Notes: generated by a model from the sequence alone, not told the origin. Positions 52,208-61,001 are shown, counted from the first letter of the stretch. The stretch: 64,000 nucleotides of DNA from an uncultured Eubacteriales bacterium (GCA_900320285.1 ONRQ01000017.1:1-64000); one strand, 5' to 3'. Made by a program: numbers and translations.

Positions 52208-52765
52208 TTAATTGTTTTGTAAACAGACGCATTTCAGAACATCTGGTAAGAGATCCACTTCCAGGTTGGCTATTTCAGGATCAGTCAGATCAAGCAATTC
52301 CGGTCTCTTCAGCCATTCCTCCAGTATTCTCAGAAATCCGCCTGCAGCACAAATAACGGCCAGTTTTTCATATGTAAGCAGACGGGACCGGTCTTTCCTC
52401 AGGAGATACTGCTGTTCATAAAACTTGTATATGTAATCATATACATACTCCTTAAGAGGATCTTCACCATTAAGATCGTAAAGTCCATTTAAAAAAAACT
52501 GTCTGTTGCTTTGCAGCACGTTGATAATTGCATGGGGTTTTTCAGTGTAACTGACTTGCTTCATTCCTGAAAGAGAATCTTCCATCATTCTGCTGAAGCA
52601 ATAGTTCATGAGTTCATATTTGTCTATGAAGTTCCGGTAGAAAGTCGATTTTGACACACCCGATTCCAGGAGAATATCCGAGAGCCGGATGTGTGAGATG
52701 CTTTTTCTGTTCAAAAGATGCACCATGGCATGCATTAAAACATCTTTGGTTGAGTCTCGATACAT
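52208..52765 (-). CDS. TetR-family transcriptional regulator
   Basis: A 185-residue regulator with the N-terminal helix-turn-helix ISHIRLSDILLESGVSKSTFYRNFIDKYEL, the TetR pattern ending in a YRNF motif, and a helical ligand domain with a TetR_C-like end. It lies between the GH13 gene (25 bases downstream on the same strand) and the divergent AraC-type gene, so it probably controls this locus. The ATG at 52765 lacks a clear ribosome site. The ligand is not known. Confidence 0.85.
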   Translation of the reverse strand: MYRDSTKDVLMHAMVHLLNRKSISHIRLSDILLESGVSKSTFYRNFIDKYELMNYCFSRMMEDSLSGMKQVSYTEKPHAIINVLQSNRQFFLNGLYDLNGEDPLKEYVYDYIYKFYEQQYLLRKDRSRLLTYEKLAVICAAGGFLRILEEWLKRPELLDLTDPEIANLEVDLLPDVLKCVCLQNN

Positions 52766-52885
52766 TTAGCAACCTTGTACGTTCATATACGATCCTTATT
52801 GAGCTGTTTTTTATCATATGTTATATTATCATCAAAGATTTAGCAATATAATGTCATTTCTGCCAAAAAATACGACAAAACAACC

Positions 52886-53812
52886 ATGTCTTTACTTCGA
52901 TTTGATGAATCCGTACGTGCTGACGGTAAGGAAATAGTAGATCATAAAACGGACTCGCTGCTTGCGGCTGCCTATCAGGATGATGTGTCTGTCAATCGCA
53001 TCACCTGGCACTGGCATGATGAGTTTGAACTATGTCACCTTTTGCAGGGGAGGCTCACTTTTGTCGCTGGAACTGAACAGTTCGGAATAGATGCCGGGGA
53101 TGCGCTTTTTATCAATTCACAGGTGCTCCATGGTGCATGGAGCAATGATTCCTCAACATGTCCATATCATTCCGTCGTCTTTCATTCCAGACTTGTGAGC
53201 GGCGGTGATACAGGTGTGTTCTGGGACAAATATGTACGACCGGTACATCATAACAAGAGTCTGCCGTTCCTGATCCTGCGGTCCGATAAAGATTGGTCAA
53301 ACCGTGTTATCAATAATATCGAGGATATATGGACTCAGCTGCATGAGCGTAAAGACGGCTTTGAATTTATAGTCCGTAATATGATCTCCGAAAGCTTTTA
53401 TCAGATATATCTTCACACCAATGACCGCCATGCGCCATTGGCTGAAGCGGAGCATCGAAGAATGGAACGACTCAAGATAATGATTACCTACATAGAAGAG
53501 CACCTGGCAGAAGAAATCACAGTCAGGGATATCGCTTCTGCTGCATATGTCAGCAATTCTGAATGCGATCGATGTTTTAAATGTATACTCGAGGCAACCC
53601 CGATACAGTACTTAAAACAGCTGAGGCTGCAGAGAGCCGAGCATCTTCTCACATCTACTAAAATGAGCGTGGAGTCGATTGCATTGTTATGCGGGTTCAG
53701 AGATATGAGTTACTTTGCACGGTGTTTCCGTAACGCATATGATGCCAATCCGCTTGCATATCGAAAGGGTAATGTCAAACGATACATCCACACTCCTCTA
53801 GCCAGCGATTAG
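52886..53812 (+). CDS. AraC-family transcriptional regulator with cupin domain
   Basis: A 308-residue activator. The N-terminal cupin-like sensor domain shows WHWHDEFELCHLLQGRLTFVAGTEQFGIDAGDALFINSQ. The C-terminal part has two helix-turn-helix units, IEEHLAEEITVRDIASAAYVSNSECDRCFK and SVESIALLCGFRDMSYFARCFRNAY. Its probable -10 box TATAAT is at 52847-52852, and no ribosome site is evident before the ATG. It likely activates the maltodextrin importer genes that follow from 54074 in response to an imported sugar. The unusual helix 'SNSECDRCFK' (Glu-Cys in place of the usual ser-leu-ser) is noted. Confidence 0.88.
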   Translation: MSLLRFDESVRADGKEIVDHKTDSLLAAAYQDDVSVNRITWHWHDEFELCHLLQGRLTFVAGTEQFGIDAGDALFINSQVLHGAWSNDSSTCPYHSVVFHSRLVSGGDTGVFWDKYVRPVHHNKSLPFLILRSDKDWSNRVINNIEDIWTQLHERKDGFEFIVRNMISESFYQIYLHTNDRHAPLAEAEHRRMERLKIMITYIEEHLAEEITVRDIASAAYVSNSECDRCFKCILEATPIQYLKQLRLQRAEHLLTSTKMSVESIALLCGFRDMSYFARCFRNAYDANPLAYRKGNVKRYIHTPLASD

Positions 53813-53897
53813 AATCAGATGCTTGTCGAATACGGCTCACAACCCCGGATGGGAAAAAAGTACGAAATAGTACCAAAAAGGAACGTATACACTATTT

Positions 53898-53928
53898 AGT
53901 TTCTAGGCAACTGGAAACTTTTTTTTTA
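53898..53928 (+). terminator. Intrinsic terminator after the AraC-type gene
   Basis: AGTTTCTAG pairs with CTGGAAACT (53898-53906 with 53911-53919, one mismatch), followed by a run of eight T residues. Confidence 0.8.
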
Positions 53929-53944
53929 CAATCAGATAGACGCT

Positions 53945-53960
53945 TTATTGTTAACCAAAA
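53945..53960. promoter_or_regulatory. GTTAAC site upstream of the second sugar operon promoter
   Basis: TTATTGTTAACCAAAA shares its left eleven bases with the palindrome over the GntR-type promoter at 29379. It lies about 26 bases upstream of the -35 box, a position suited to a regulator that activates or loops. Confidence 0.4.
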
Positions 53961-53985
53961 GCACAAAATTTTTTTTTTTTTAGAA

Positions 53986-54014
53986 TTGAAAAGGAAAAAA
54001 CATGGACTTATAAT
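53986..54014 (+). promoter_or_regulatory. Promoter of the maltodextrin transporter operon
   Basis: TTGAAA at 53986-53991 and TATAAT at 54009-54014 have a 17-base spacer. The start point near 54021 leaves a leader of about 50 bases. A second TATAAT lies at 54040. Confidence 0.75.
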
Positions 54015-54073
54015 AATTTTTGTAAGCTATCGAAATGCTTATAATTGGTATTGGTTTTTTAAGGAGGAATAAC

Positions 54074-55384
54074 ATGAAGAAGAAATTATTTGTTCTTTTC
54101 CTTGCGTTCGCGATGGTATTTGCTTTCGCAGCCTGCGGTGGCGGCGGCGGAAGTGACTCCGGAAGCGATGAGGGAACCGGTTCCGTATACTGGCTGAACT
54201 ATAAGCCTGAAGCAGATGAAGCACTTCAGGGACTTGCTGCAGCTTATACCGAAGAGACAGGCGTTCCTTGCAAGGTCGTAACAGCTGCATCCGGATCGTA
54301 CAGCGATACACAGACTGCAGAGATGGCTAAGTCCGAGCCTCCAACGCTATTCAATGTCGGTAACATGAGTGCGCTGAAGGACTGGGAAGACTATTGCCTT
54401 ACACTGGACGGCACTGATTTCATGAATGAGCTTACGACCACTGACTTCAATCTGAAGAATGAAGCCGGTGAGACAAAGGCGATCGGCTGGATCTATGAGT
54501 CTTACGGTATCATCACCAACAAGGCTCTTCTGGAGAAGGCAGGTCACTCACTCGATGAGATCAAGGACTTTGATTCCCTGAAGGCTGTTGCAGACGATAT
54601 TCACGCACGCGCAGGCGAGCTCGGATTCGATGCATTTACTTCAGCCGGTCTTGATGACTCTTCATCCTGGAGATTCTCAGGCCACCTGGCCAACATGCCG
54701 CTCTTCTATGAGTTCCGTGATGACGGTATCGTAGACAAGCCGGCTGAGATCAAGGGAACTTACATGGACAACTTCAAGAAGATCTGGGATCTCTACATCA
54801 CAGATTCCGCTCAGGATCCTACATCCCTGACAACTGCTACAGGCGACCAGGCTGAGGCTGAGTTCGGCGAAGGCAAAGCCGTATTCTATCAGAATGGTAC
54901 ATGGGAGTGGGCTAACCTCACAGCAGACAAGTTCCAGATGAATCCTGATGATATCACAATGATTCCAATCTACTGCGGCGTTGACGGCGAAGAGAAGGCC
55001 GGCCTGTGCTCCGGTACAGAGAACTGCCTCGCAGTAAACAGTCAAGCTTCCGAGGCTAATCAGCAGGCTACACTCGACTTCCTGAAATGGTGTGTAACAT
55101 CCGACAAGGGAATCGAAGTACTCAGCTCGATCGGCGACATCCCGTTCAAGAAGGCTCCTGAGTCGGCAAACGGATTCTCCAGGGCCGGTGCTGAAATGCT
55201 CGCTAACGGCAACTACGCCTGCACATGGGCATTCAACTTCACACCAAACGTAGACAGCTTCCGTGCTACACTCGTGACTGCTCTTGCAGCTTACTCTGCA
55301 GATCAGTCCGATGCTAACTGGGATGGCGTTGTTAAGGCGTTCGTTGACGGCTGGGCTTACGAGTACGGTGTAGAGAACAACTAA
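54074..55384 (+). CDS. Sugar ABC transporter substrate-binding lipoprotein (maltodextrin locus)
   Basis: A 436-residue lipoprotein from ATG 54074 with AAGGAGGA upstream; the longer frame from 54035 is rejected. Lipobox FAAC gives Cys21, followed by a Gly/Ser tether. The mature domain is a type II binding fold of the MalE/MsmE superfamily with YWLNYKPEADEALQGLAAAYTEETGVPCKV and EGKAVFYQNGTWEW in the cleft region. The neighbours (GH13 amylase, MalQ) suggest maltose or maltodextrin as the ligand; this is inference. It is related to the binding protein at 16709 but clearly diverged. Confidence 0.9.
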   Translation: MKKKLFVLFLAFAMVFAFAACGGGGGSDSGSDEGTGSVYWLNYKPEADEALQGLAAAYTEETGVPCKVVTAASGSYSDTQTAEMAKSEPPTLFNVGNMSALKDWEDYCLTLDGTDFMNELTTTDFNLKNEAGETKAIGWIYESYGIITNKALLEKAGHSLDEIKDFDSLKAVADDIHARAGELGFDAFTSAGLDDSSSWRFSGHLANMPLFYEFRDDGIVDKPAEIKGTYMDNFKKIWDLYITDSAQDPTSLTTATGDQAEAEFGEGKAVFYQNGTWEWANLTADKFQMNPDDITMIPIYCGVDGEEKAGLCSGTENCLAVNSQASEANQQATLDFLKWCVTSDKGIEVLSSIGDIPFKKAPESANGFSRAGAEMLANGNYACTWAFNFTPNVDSFRATLVTALAAYSADQSDANWDGVVKAFVDGWAYEYGVENN

Positions 55385-55418
55385 TACTCACTCCTTTTAG
55401 CTGATAGCTAATAAATGA

Positions 55419-55455
55419 CAGGGGCGGGCAATACTCGCCTGCCCCTGCTTTTTTA
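55419..55455 (+). terminator. Hairpin with T-run between binding protein and permease genes
   Basis: CAGGGGCGGGC at 55419-55429 pairs with GCCTGCCCCTG at 55437-55447 with one mismatch, followed by CTTTTTTAT. It is strong enough to end most transcripts after the binding protein gene, leaving a minority for the permeases. Confidence 0.85.
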
Positions 55456-55497
55456 TAAAAGCTTATAGGTAATCAAAAGAGAAAGGAGATGAGCGTT

Positions 55498-56415
55498 TTG
55501 CGCAAAAAGAAAAAGAAACACGATCACTCCACCGTGAACAGTGTTCTGATCCGCAGACCGATACAGCGCTGCTTTCCGCTGTTCATACTCCCGACATTTG
55601 CATGCTTTGTTATTGGCTTCGTATGGCCTTTCCTTCAGGGTATTTATCTCAGCTTCTGCACTTTCAATACTCCAAGGGATGCAAAGTGGGTAGGATTCCA
55701 GAACTATGTCAGAGCATTTACTGATGTCGGATTCCGTCATGCTTTCTGGAATACGGCGGCATTCGCGGTAGTTTCGATCATACTCATTAATGTGTTGGCG
55801 TTTTTCATCGCTTACGCATTGACTCAGCATATTAAAGGAGCAAACCTGTTCCGTACGGTGTTCTTCATGCCTAACCTCATCGGAGGCGTCGTACTTGGAT
55901 ACATATGGTCGATGATCTTCGATGCCATACTTAAAGGCTATAACACATATCTGACAGCTAACGCCACATACGGTTTCTGGGGACTGGTCATACTCGTGGC
56001 ATGGCAGCAGATAGGATATATGATGATCATCTACATCGCAGGTCTTCAGGCTGTTCCGGGCGACATGCTGGAAGCTGCAAAGATAGACGGCGCTACCGGC
56101 TGGCAGACTCTTACAAGAGTCATCATACCTAATGTGATGCCGTCGATCACCATTTGCACATTCCTGACGCTGACGAATTCATTCAAACTGTTCGACCAGA
56201 ACTTAGCTTTGACCGGAGGAGCTCCTTCAGTCATGCTTGAGAACACCAAGGTCAACATGACAGAGCTGCTCGCGCTGAATATCTTCTCAACATACAACAT
56301 CAATAAGAATTATCACGGTGCCGCACAGGCTAAGGCCGTGGTATTCTTCATTCTTGTTGCGGTGCTGGCACTCGCTCAGCAGAGAGCTACCAGGAGCAAG
56401 GAGGTGCAGCAATGA
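55498..56415 (+). CDS. Sugar ABC transporter permease, MalF type (maltodextrin locus)
   Basis: A permease of 305 residues if the TTG at 55498 is used; AAAGGAG lies nine bases before that TTG but only one base before the in-frame ATG at 55489, so TTG is better placed. A very basic N-terminus precedes six membrane segments. The EAA loop reads MLEAAKIDGATGWQTLTRVIIPNVMP. It is followed with a 4-base overlap by the MalG-type permease. It lies behind a strong intercistronic hairpin, as in the first locus. Confidence 0.9.
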   Translation: MRKKKKKHDHSTVNSVLIRRPIQRCFPLFILPTFACFVIGFVWPFLQGIYLSFCTFNTPRDAKWVGFQNYVRAFTDVGFRHAFWNTAAFAVVSIILINVLAFFIAYALTQHIKGANLFRTVFFMPNLIGGVVLGYIWSMIFDAILKGYNTYLTANATYGFWGLVILVAWQQIGYMMIIYIAGLQAVPGDMLEAAKIDGATGWQTLTRVIIPNVMPSITICTFLTLTNSFKLFDQNLALTGGAPSVMLENTKVNMTELLALNIFSTYNINKNYHGAAQAKAVVFFILVAVLALAQQRATRSKEVQQ

Positions 56416-57269
56416 ATAAAAAGCACAATAAGAAATTTACTCCGCTCAGCAAGGTCGTCTCTGCGATATTCGTTGTGCTGTGCATAGCATGGATAATGCC
56501 GATCTTCGAGGTAGTAATAAACTCGTTCAAGTCGAATGCATCAATCAATACAAATGCATTCTCGCTTCCTACTGCAGAAAGCTTTGTAGGATTCGCGAAC
56601 TACATAAAGGGCATGACTTTCGGTAATTATCCGTTCATGAAGTCCGTCGGATACAGCTTTTTCATCACGATTGCTTCGGTATTCCTGATACTGCTGTTCA
56701 CATCGATGTCTGCATGGTACATTGCCCGTGTAAACTCAAAATTTGCCAACATTTTCTACTATCTCTGCCTGTTCAGCATGATCGTTCCTTTCCAGATGGT
56801 GATGTTCACTCTGACGTTCACGGCAGATAATCTGAAGCTGAATACACCTTGGACTATCCCGGTCGTATATCTGGGATTTGGAGCGGGACTTGCGATATTC
56901 ATGTTTGCGGGCTTCGTAAAAGGCCTGCCTCTTGAGATAGAGGAGGCGGCCGCGATAGATGGTTGCGGACCGATACGTACGTTCTTCTCAGTAGTCCTGC
57001 CTATGCTGAAGCCGACACTTATTTCAGTCGGCATCCTTGAGACCATGTGGGTGTGGAATGACTACCTGCTCCCGTACCTTGTACTCGACAGGACCAAATA
57101 CATGACGATCCCTATCCATGTACAGTATCTCAAGGGAAGCTACGGCTCGGTAGACCTCGGCGCTACGATGGCGGTAATCATGCTTTCCATGCTGCCAATC
57201 ATCATCTTCTACATGGCGCTCCAGAAGCACATCATCAAGGGTGTGGCTGCAGGAGCCGTAAAGGGTTAA
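56412..57269 (+). CDS. Sugar ABC transporter permease, MalG type (maltodextrin locus)
   Basis: A 285-residue permease whose ATG overlaps the previous stop (ATGA). Six membrane segments, EAA loop EIEEAAAIDGCGPIRTFFSVVLPMLKP, and the C-terminus GVAAGAVKG. GGAGG precedes the start. malQ begins 5 bases after its stop. It pairs with the MalF-type protein to form the channel, energised by the MsmK-type ATPase at 58945. Confidence 0.92.
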   Translation: MNKKHNKKFTPLSKVVSAIFVVLCIAWIMPIFEVVINSFKSNASINTNAFSLPTAESFVGFANYIKGMTFGNYPFMKSVGYSFFITIASVFLILLFTSMSAWYIARVNSKFANIFYYLCLFSMIVPFQMVMFTLTFTADNLKLNTPWTIPVVYLGFGAGLAIFMFAGFVKGLPLEIEEAAAIDGCGPIRTFFSVVLPMLKPTLISVGILETMWVWNDYLLPYLVLDRTKYMTIPIHVQYLKGSYGSVDLGATMAVIMLSMLPIIIFYMALQKHIIKGVAAGAVKG

Positions 57270-57273
57270 TCTT

Positions 57274-58770
57274 ATGAAAAATACAGAGCGCACAGCAGGA
57301 ATACTTATGCCACTATTTTCCATCCCGTCTCCGTACGGGATCGGGACTCTCGGTCTTGAGGCAAGGAAGTTTGTCGACTTTCTGCACGCCGCGGGACAGA
57401 GCTGCTGGCAGATGCTTCCTGTAGGACCGATAAGCTACGGAGACTCTCCGTATCAGAGCTTTTCGTCTTACGCCGGCAATCCGTATTATGTGGATCCGGA
57501 TATCCTGATCGAAGACGGACTGCTGACGAAAGAAGAGGTAAGTTCCCCGGATTTCGGACAGGATCCTGAAAAGATCGATTACGGAAAGCTTTACGAGAAC
57601 AGGATCGGACTGCTCAGAAAGGCAGCCCGGAGAGGCATTGCCAGAGACAGGGAGGCGTTTTCCGCTTTCATCAGAAAGAAAGCGTGGCTTCCTGATTACG
57701 CGCTCTTCATGGCGCTGAAACAGCACTTCGATTCACGCCCGTGGTTCGAGTGGCCTGATGAGGACATAAGGCTGCACAGACCTGAGGCCTGCGCAAAATG
57801 GAGAAGTGAGCTCCGCGAAGAAGTGGAAATGTATGAATACATACAGTTCCTGTTCTATCGCCAGTGGGCACAGCTGAAGGCATACGCAAATGATGCCGGC
57901 ATCTCCATTATCGGTGATCTTCCGATATATGTTGCGCTTGATTCCGCAGACGTCTGGGCAGAACCTCACTGGTTCCGGCTGGATGAAAAGAACATTCCCG
58001 TAGAGGTTGCCGGAGTTCCGCCTGATCTGTTCAATGCGGACGGACAGCTTTGGGGAAACCCGCTGTATGACTGGGATGCAATGGAGGCAGACGGTTTCAG
58101 CTGGTGGGTCCGCAGGATAGCCGGTGCGGGAGAACTGTTCGACAGGATACGCATCGACCACTTCAGAGGGATCGAGAGTTATTTCGCCGTTCCATATGGA
58201 GAGACTTCCGCACAGAACGGACACTGGGTCAAGGGACCCGGGATCCGGCTCGTGGACACACTTAAGGAACGTTTCCCGCAGCTTGATTTCATAGCGGAAG
58301 ACCTTGGCTATTCAACACCTGAGGTCAGGCAGCTGCTTAAGGAATCAGGATTCCCGGGCATGAAGCTGCTGGTAGCCGCTTTTGACGCCATGAATACCAC
58401 GGCATTCAGGCCTCATAATTTCGTAAGCAACTGCATTTGCTATACAGGCACTCATGACAACCACACGCTGGCAGGCTGGCTTGCAATAGCTGGCGAGGAG
58501 GAACTGTCAACTGCAAAGCAATACTTCGGTCTGAACGAAGAGGAAGGCTTCTGCAGGGGAGTCCTCCGCGGGGGCATGAGTTCCGTTGCGAGGCTGTTCG
58601 TCGCACAGATGCAGGACTGGCTGGAACTCGGCGATGAGGCCAGGATAAACGCACCGGGAGTACCTATGGGTAACTGGACCTGGAGGATGAGACCCGGCGC
58701 AGCCACAGAAGAACTCGCTGAGGAAATATTAAAAATGACCCGGCTTTACGGCCGGACAGCTCCAGAATAA
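57274..58770 (+). CDS. malQ: 4-alpha-glucanotransferase (amylomaltase, GH77)
   Basis: A 498-residue cytoplasmic GH77 enzyme that disproportionates maltodextrins, giving glucose and longer chains. It opens with AGILMPLFSIPSPYGIGTLG and has CWQMLPVGPISYGDSPYQSFSSYAGNPY, the nucleophile region RIDHFRG, the acid FIAEDLG and CYTGTHDNHT. Length and motifs are typical for the bacterial short form. It is directly downstream of the sugar permeases, which supports maltodextrin as the imported sugar. The start lacks a strong ribosome site, consistent with coupling. Confidence 0.94.
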   Translation: MKNTERTAGILMPLFSIPSPYGIGTLGLEARKFVDFLHAAGQSCWQMLPVGPISYGDSPYQSFSSYAGNPYYVDPDILIEDGLLTKEEVSSPDFGQDPEKIDYGKLYENRIGLLRKAARRGIARDREAFSAFIRKKAWLPDYALFMALKQHFDSRPWFEWPDEDIRLHRPEACAKWRSELREEVEMYEYIQFLFYRQWAQLKAYANDAGISIIGDLPIYVALDSADVWAEPHWFRLDEKNIPVEVAGVPPDLFNADGQLWGNPLYDWDAMEADGFSWWVRRIAGAGELFDRIRIDHFRGIESYFAVPYGETSAQNGHWVKGPGIRLVDTLKERFPQLDFIAEDLGYSTPEVRQLLKESGFPGMKLLVAAFDAMNTTAFRPHNFVSNCICYTGTHDNHTLAGWLAIAGEEELSTAKQYFGLNEEEGFCRGVLRGGMSSVARLFVAQMQDWLELGDEARINAPGVPMGNWTWRMRPGAATEELAEEILKMTRLYGRTAPE

Positions 58771-58829
58771 CTACCAACTAAAGGGCGCCTGATCACTCCA
58801 CGATCTGATCTTTCGTCCTAAAGAAAGGA

Positions 58830-58944
58830 GGAACTATCCGCCGGCTCGCGGTGCGGCAGTGTGGAGACCTGTCGTAATGCGGCGCGTCCCTTGCGGGCGG
58901 TCGCGAGGCACTCGGGAGGAGTCCCGTTTGTCAGGGCTGTATAT
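58830..58944 (+). promoter_or_regulatory. GC-rich structured leader before the second MsmK-type gene
   Basis: The 174-base gap after malQ is unusually GC-rich. CTCGCG near 58844 can pair with CGCGAG near 58901, and CGGGA with TCCCG lies just after (around 58913-58926). No clear ribosome site precedes the ATG at 58945. It may be a hairpin element inserted in the operon or a translational control region. Boundaries are approximate. Confidence 0.35.
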
Positions 58945-60102
58945 ATGGCAGAAGTAATCATAAAAGGGTTAAAAAAGGTATATGACAACGAGGTAACTGC
59001 AGTCCATGACGTCAACATCGATATCAAGGACAAGGAGTTCATCGTACTGGTCGGACCATCGGGCTGTGGTAAATCCACAACGCTCCGCATGGTAGCAGGA
59101 CTTGAGGACATCAGCGGCGGCGAACTTTATATCGACGGCAAGCTGATGAACGATATCTCGCCTAAGGACCGCGATATCGCAATGGTATTCCAGAGCTATG
59201 CTCTGTATCCGCATATGACGGTCCGTGAGAACATGGCCTTCGCCATGAAGCTGAAAAAGGCTAAACCGGATGAGATCGATAAGAAAGTAAATGAAGTCGC
59301 GGAGATCCTCGACATCACACAGTATCTGGAGCGCAGACCAAAGGCTCTGTCCGGCGGTCAGCGCCAGCGTGTTGCTATCGGCCGCGCCATGGTACGTGAT
59401 CCTAAGGTGTTCCTCATGGACGAGCCTCTTTCGAATCTCGACGCTAAGCTGAGAAACCAGATGCGTGCTGAGATCATAAAGCTCCGTAAGCGCATCAACA
59501 CCACGTTTATGTATGTAACGCATGACCAGACAGAAGCCATGACTCTCGGCGACCGTATCGTTATCATGAAGGATGGATATGTGAACCAGATAGGCACGCC
59601 TCGTGATGTGTTCAACAAGCCGGTCAACCTGTTTGTTGCGGGATTCATAGGAATGCCTGTGATGAATTTCTTCGAAGGATGCAGGCTGCTGCTTGAGGGC
59701 GGAAAGTACTATGCGGAGATACGCGGAGTAAAATTTGAACTCTCGGACTTCCAGCAGAAAGCGCTTAAGCATAATGGTCAGGCGCCATGCGACATAATTG
59801 CGGGTATCCGTCCGCAGCACATCCGTGTCGGTTCAGGCGAACTTACAGCTGTGATCGAAGTATCCGAACTCCTTGGTTCCGAGTACAACCTCCATGCCCG
59901 CAGCGGAGATGATGAGGTCGTAATGGTCATACCGACCATCGGACTGGCAGAAGATGTTTCGATGGGAAGCAAGGTGCACTTCGATGTGATGCCTGAGCTC
60001 ATCCAGCTCTTCGATAAGGAGACAGGAAAGAACCTCATCTGGTACGATAAGGAATCGGCAGAGGCTCATGCACCTGTATGCAAATCATATGATTTCGAAT
60101 GA
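58945..60102 (+). CDS. Sugar ABC transporter ATPase, MsmK/UgpC type (maltodextrin locus)
   Basis: A 385-residue ATPase from ATG 58945; a 28-residue upstream extension from GTG 58861 reads through the GC-rich leader and is unlike the family. Walker [10 protein letters not shown], signature [14 protein letters not shown], Walker [17 protein letters not shown] and H-loop [11 protein letters not shown] are all present, then a C-terminal TOBE domain. It is a paralogue of the protein at 20545. It probably powers the MalF/MalG-type permeases just upstream, although such ATPases can be shared between importers. Confidence 0.92.
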   Translation: MAEVIIKGLKKVYDNEVTAVHDVNIDIKDKEFIVLVGPSGCGKSTTLRMVAGLEDISGGELYIDGKLMNDISPKDRDIAMVFQSYALYPHMTVRENMAFAMKLKKAKPDEIDKKVNEVAEILDITQYLERRPKALSGGQRQRVAIGRAMVRDPKVFLMDEPLSNLDAKLRNQMRAEIIKLRKRINTTFMYVTHDQTEAMTLGDRIVIMKDGYVNQIGTPRDVFNKPVNLFVAGFIGMPVMNFFEGCRLLLEGGKYYAEIRGVKFELSDFQQKALKHNGQAPCDIIAGIRPQHIRVGSGELTAVIEVSELLGSEYNLHARSGDDEVVMVIPTIGLAEDVSMGSKVHFDVMPELIQLFDKETGKNLIWYDKESAEAHAPVCKSYDFE

Positions 60103-60125
60103 TAATCACTTAAAACTGCACAAAC

Positions 60126-60162
60126 CAAAAGGAGGTCTTCCATGAAGACCTCCTCTTTGTTT
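60126..60162. terminator. Bidirectional terminator at the end of the maltodextrin locus
   Basis: AGGAGGTCTTC at 60130-60140 pairs perfectly with GAAGACCTCCT at 60144-60154 around CAT, with CTTTGTTTTA on one side and an A-rich stretch on the other. Confidence 0.85.
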
Positions 60163-61001
60163 TACAGGTCATCGTCAGTATTGTCCAAAACAGACTCCCT
60201 GAAAATATTCTTCGATAACACGACCACCATGCTGCTTACGGCTGCAATAGCGATAACATATACGATCAGACCTGCGGGGATGCCCGCCGCTTCCTGTATT
60301 GCACATATGACAGGCTGAGGCGAGACGTGAAATGGGTTGAGATAAAACATCGCGGCCCAGTCATGTGTGACCGAAGGATGCGCAGCGCGGATCGCAGGCA
60401 TGACAGGTTCAGCCACTATGTTGATGTTGAGTGCTATGATGCACTGGATCACGAATAGAACTGCAGAGCCGCGCAGTCCGCGCGGACCGGCATCAGTACA
60501 GCCTGTAAAAATAATCAGCAGACTCATGAAAAGCAGCAGTCCGTGCCAGATGAAGCCGTGGACTGTAAGAGATATATAAGGCCGCAGTATGTCTTCCGGA
60601 TAGATAAGAGTTGCCGTGGCACTGATGAATATGTATCCGCCCATGAAGGTCATGAGTGTGACGCGGGATTCATCCTTAAGGAATGGCAGGAGCATGCAGA
60701 GATACATAGGCATAGAGCAGAGCTGAAATGGGAAAAACCAGCAGTCGAATGCTCCTTCATTGACAATGTAATAAAGGAAATACTGCTTGTATACTTCCAG
60801 GATCAGAAGCAGCCAGCCTGTTAAAACAAGTGTCTTCCGTACGTTTTTCTCTATGTCGGCACGGCGCGCAAAGAACACAGCAGCCAGTACCGCGAGAACA
60901 GCGGTTATAAGAGAGGCGGCGATGTGGAAGCTGCCGAAAAGCTGAGGGGGTTCCATACGCCATGCGGTCATGTTCAGGACATCGAGTATATTGCTTTCCA
61001 T
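60162..61001 (-). CDS. TIGR02206-type (TMEM164-like) integral membrane protein, second copy
   Basis: A 279-residue protein from ATG 61001, placed by alignment with the copy at 28499-29308 (MESNILDVLNMTAWRMEPPQLFG against MENKVIDVLNMTAWRMDPPQLFG). An 81-residue longer frame is not supported. About seven membrane segments, WFFPFQLCSMPMYL and HPSVTHDWAAMFYLNPFH are conserved. The C-terminus adds a short acidic tail. It is convergent to the sugar operon exactly like its paralogue. Function unknown. Confidence 0.8.
   Translation of the reverse strand: MESNILDVLNMTAWRMEPPQLFGSFHIAASLITAVLAVLAAVFFARRADIEKNVRKTLVLTGWLLLILEVYKQYFLYYIVNEGAFDCWFFPFQLCSMPMYLCMLLPFLKDESRVTLMTFMGGYIFISATATLIYPEDILRPYISLTVHGFIWHGLLLFMSLLIIFTGCTDAGPRGLRGSAVLFVIQCIIALNINIVAEPVMPAIRAAHPSVTHDWAAMFYLNPFHVSPQPVICAIQEAAGIPAGLIVYVIAIAAVSSMVVVLSKNIFRESVLDNTDDDL

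Noticed and set aside
58861..58944. N-terminal extension of 28 residues on the second MsmK-type ATPase
   Set aside because: The extension reads through GC-rich hairpin sequence, is Arg/Ala-rich unlike the family, and has no ribosome site at its GTG.
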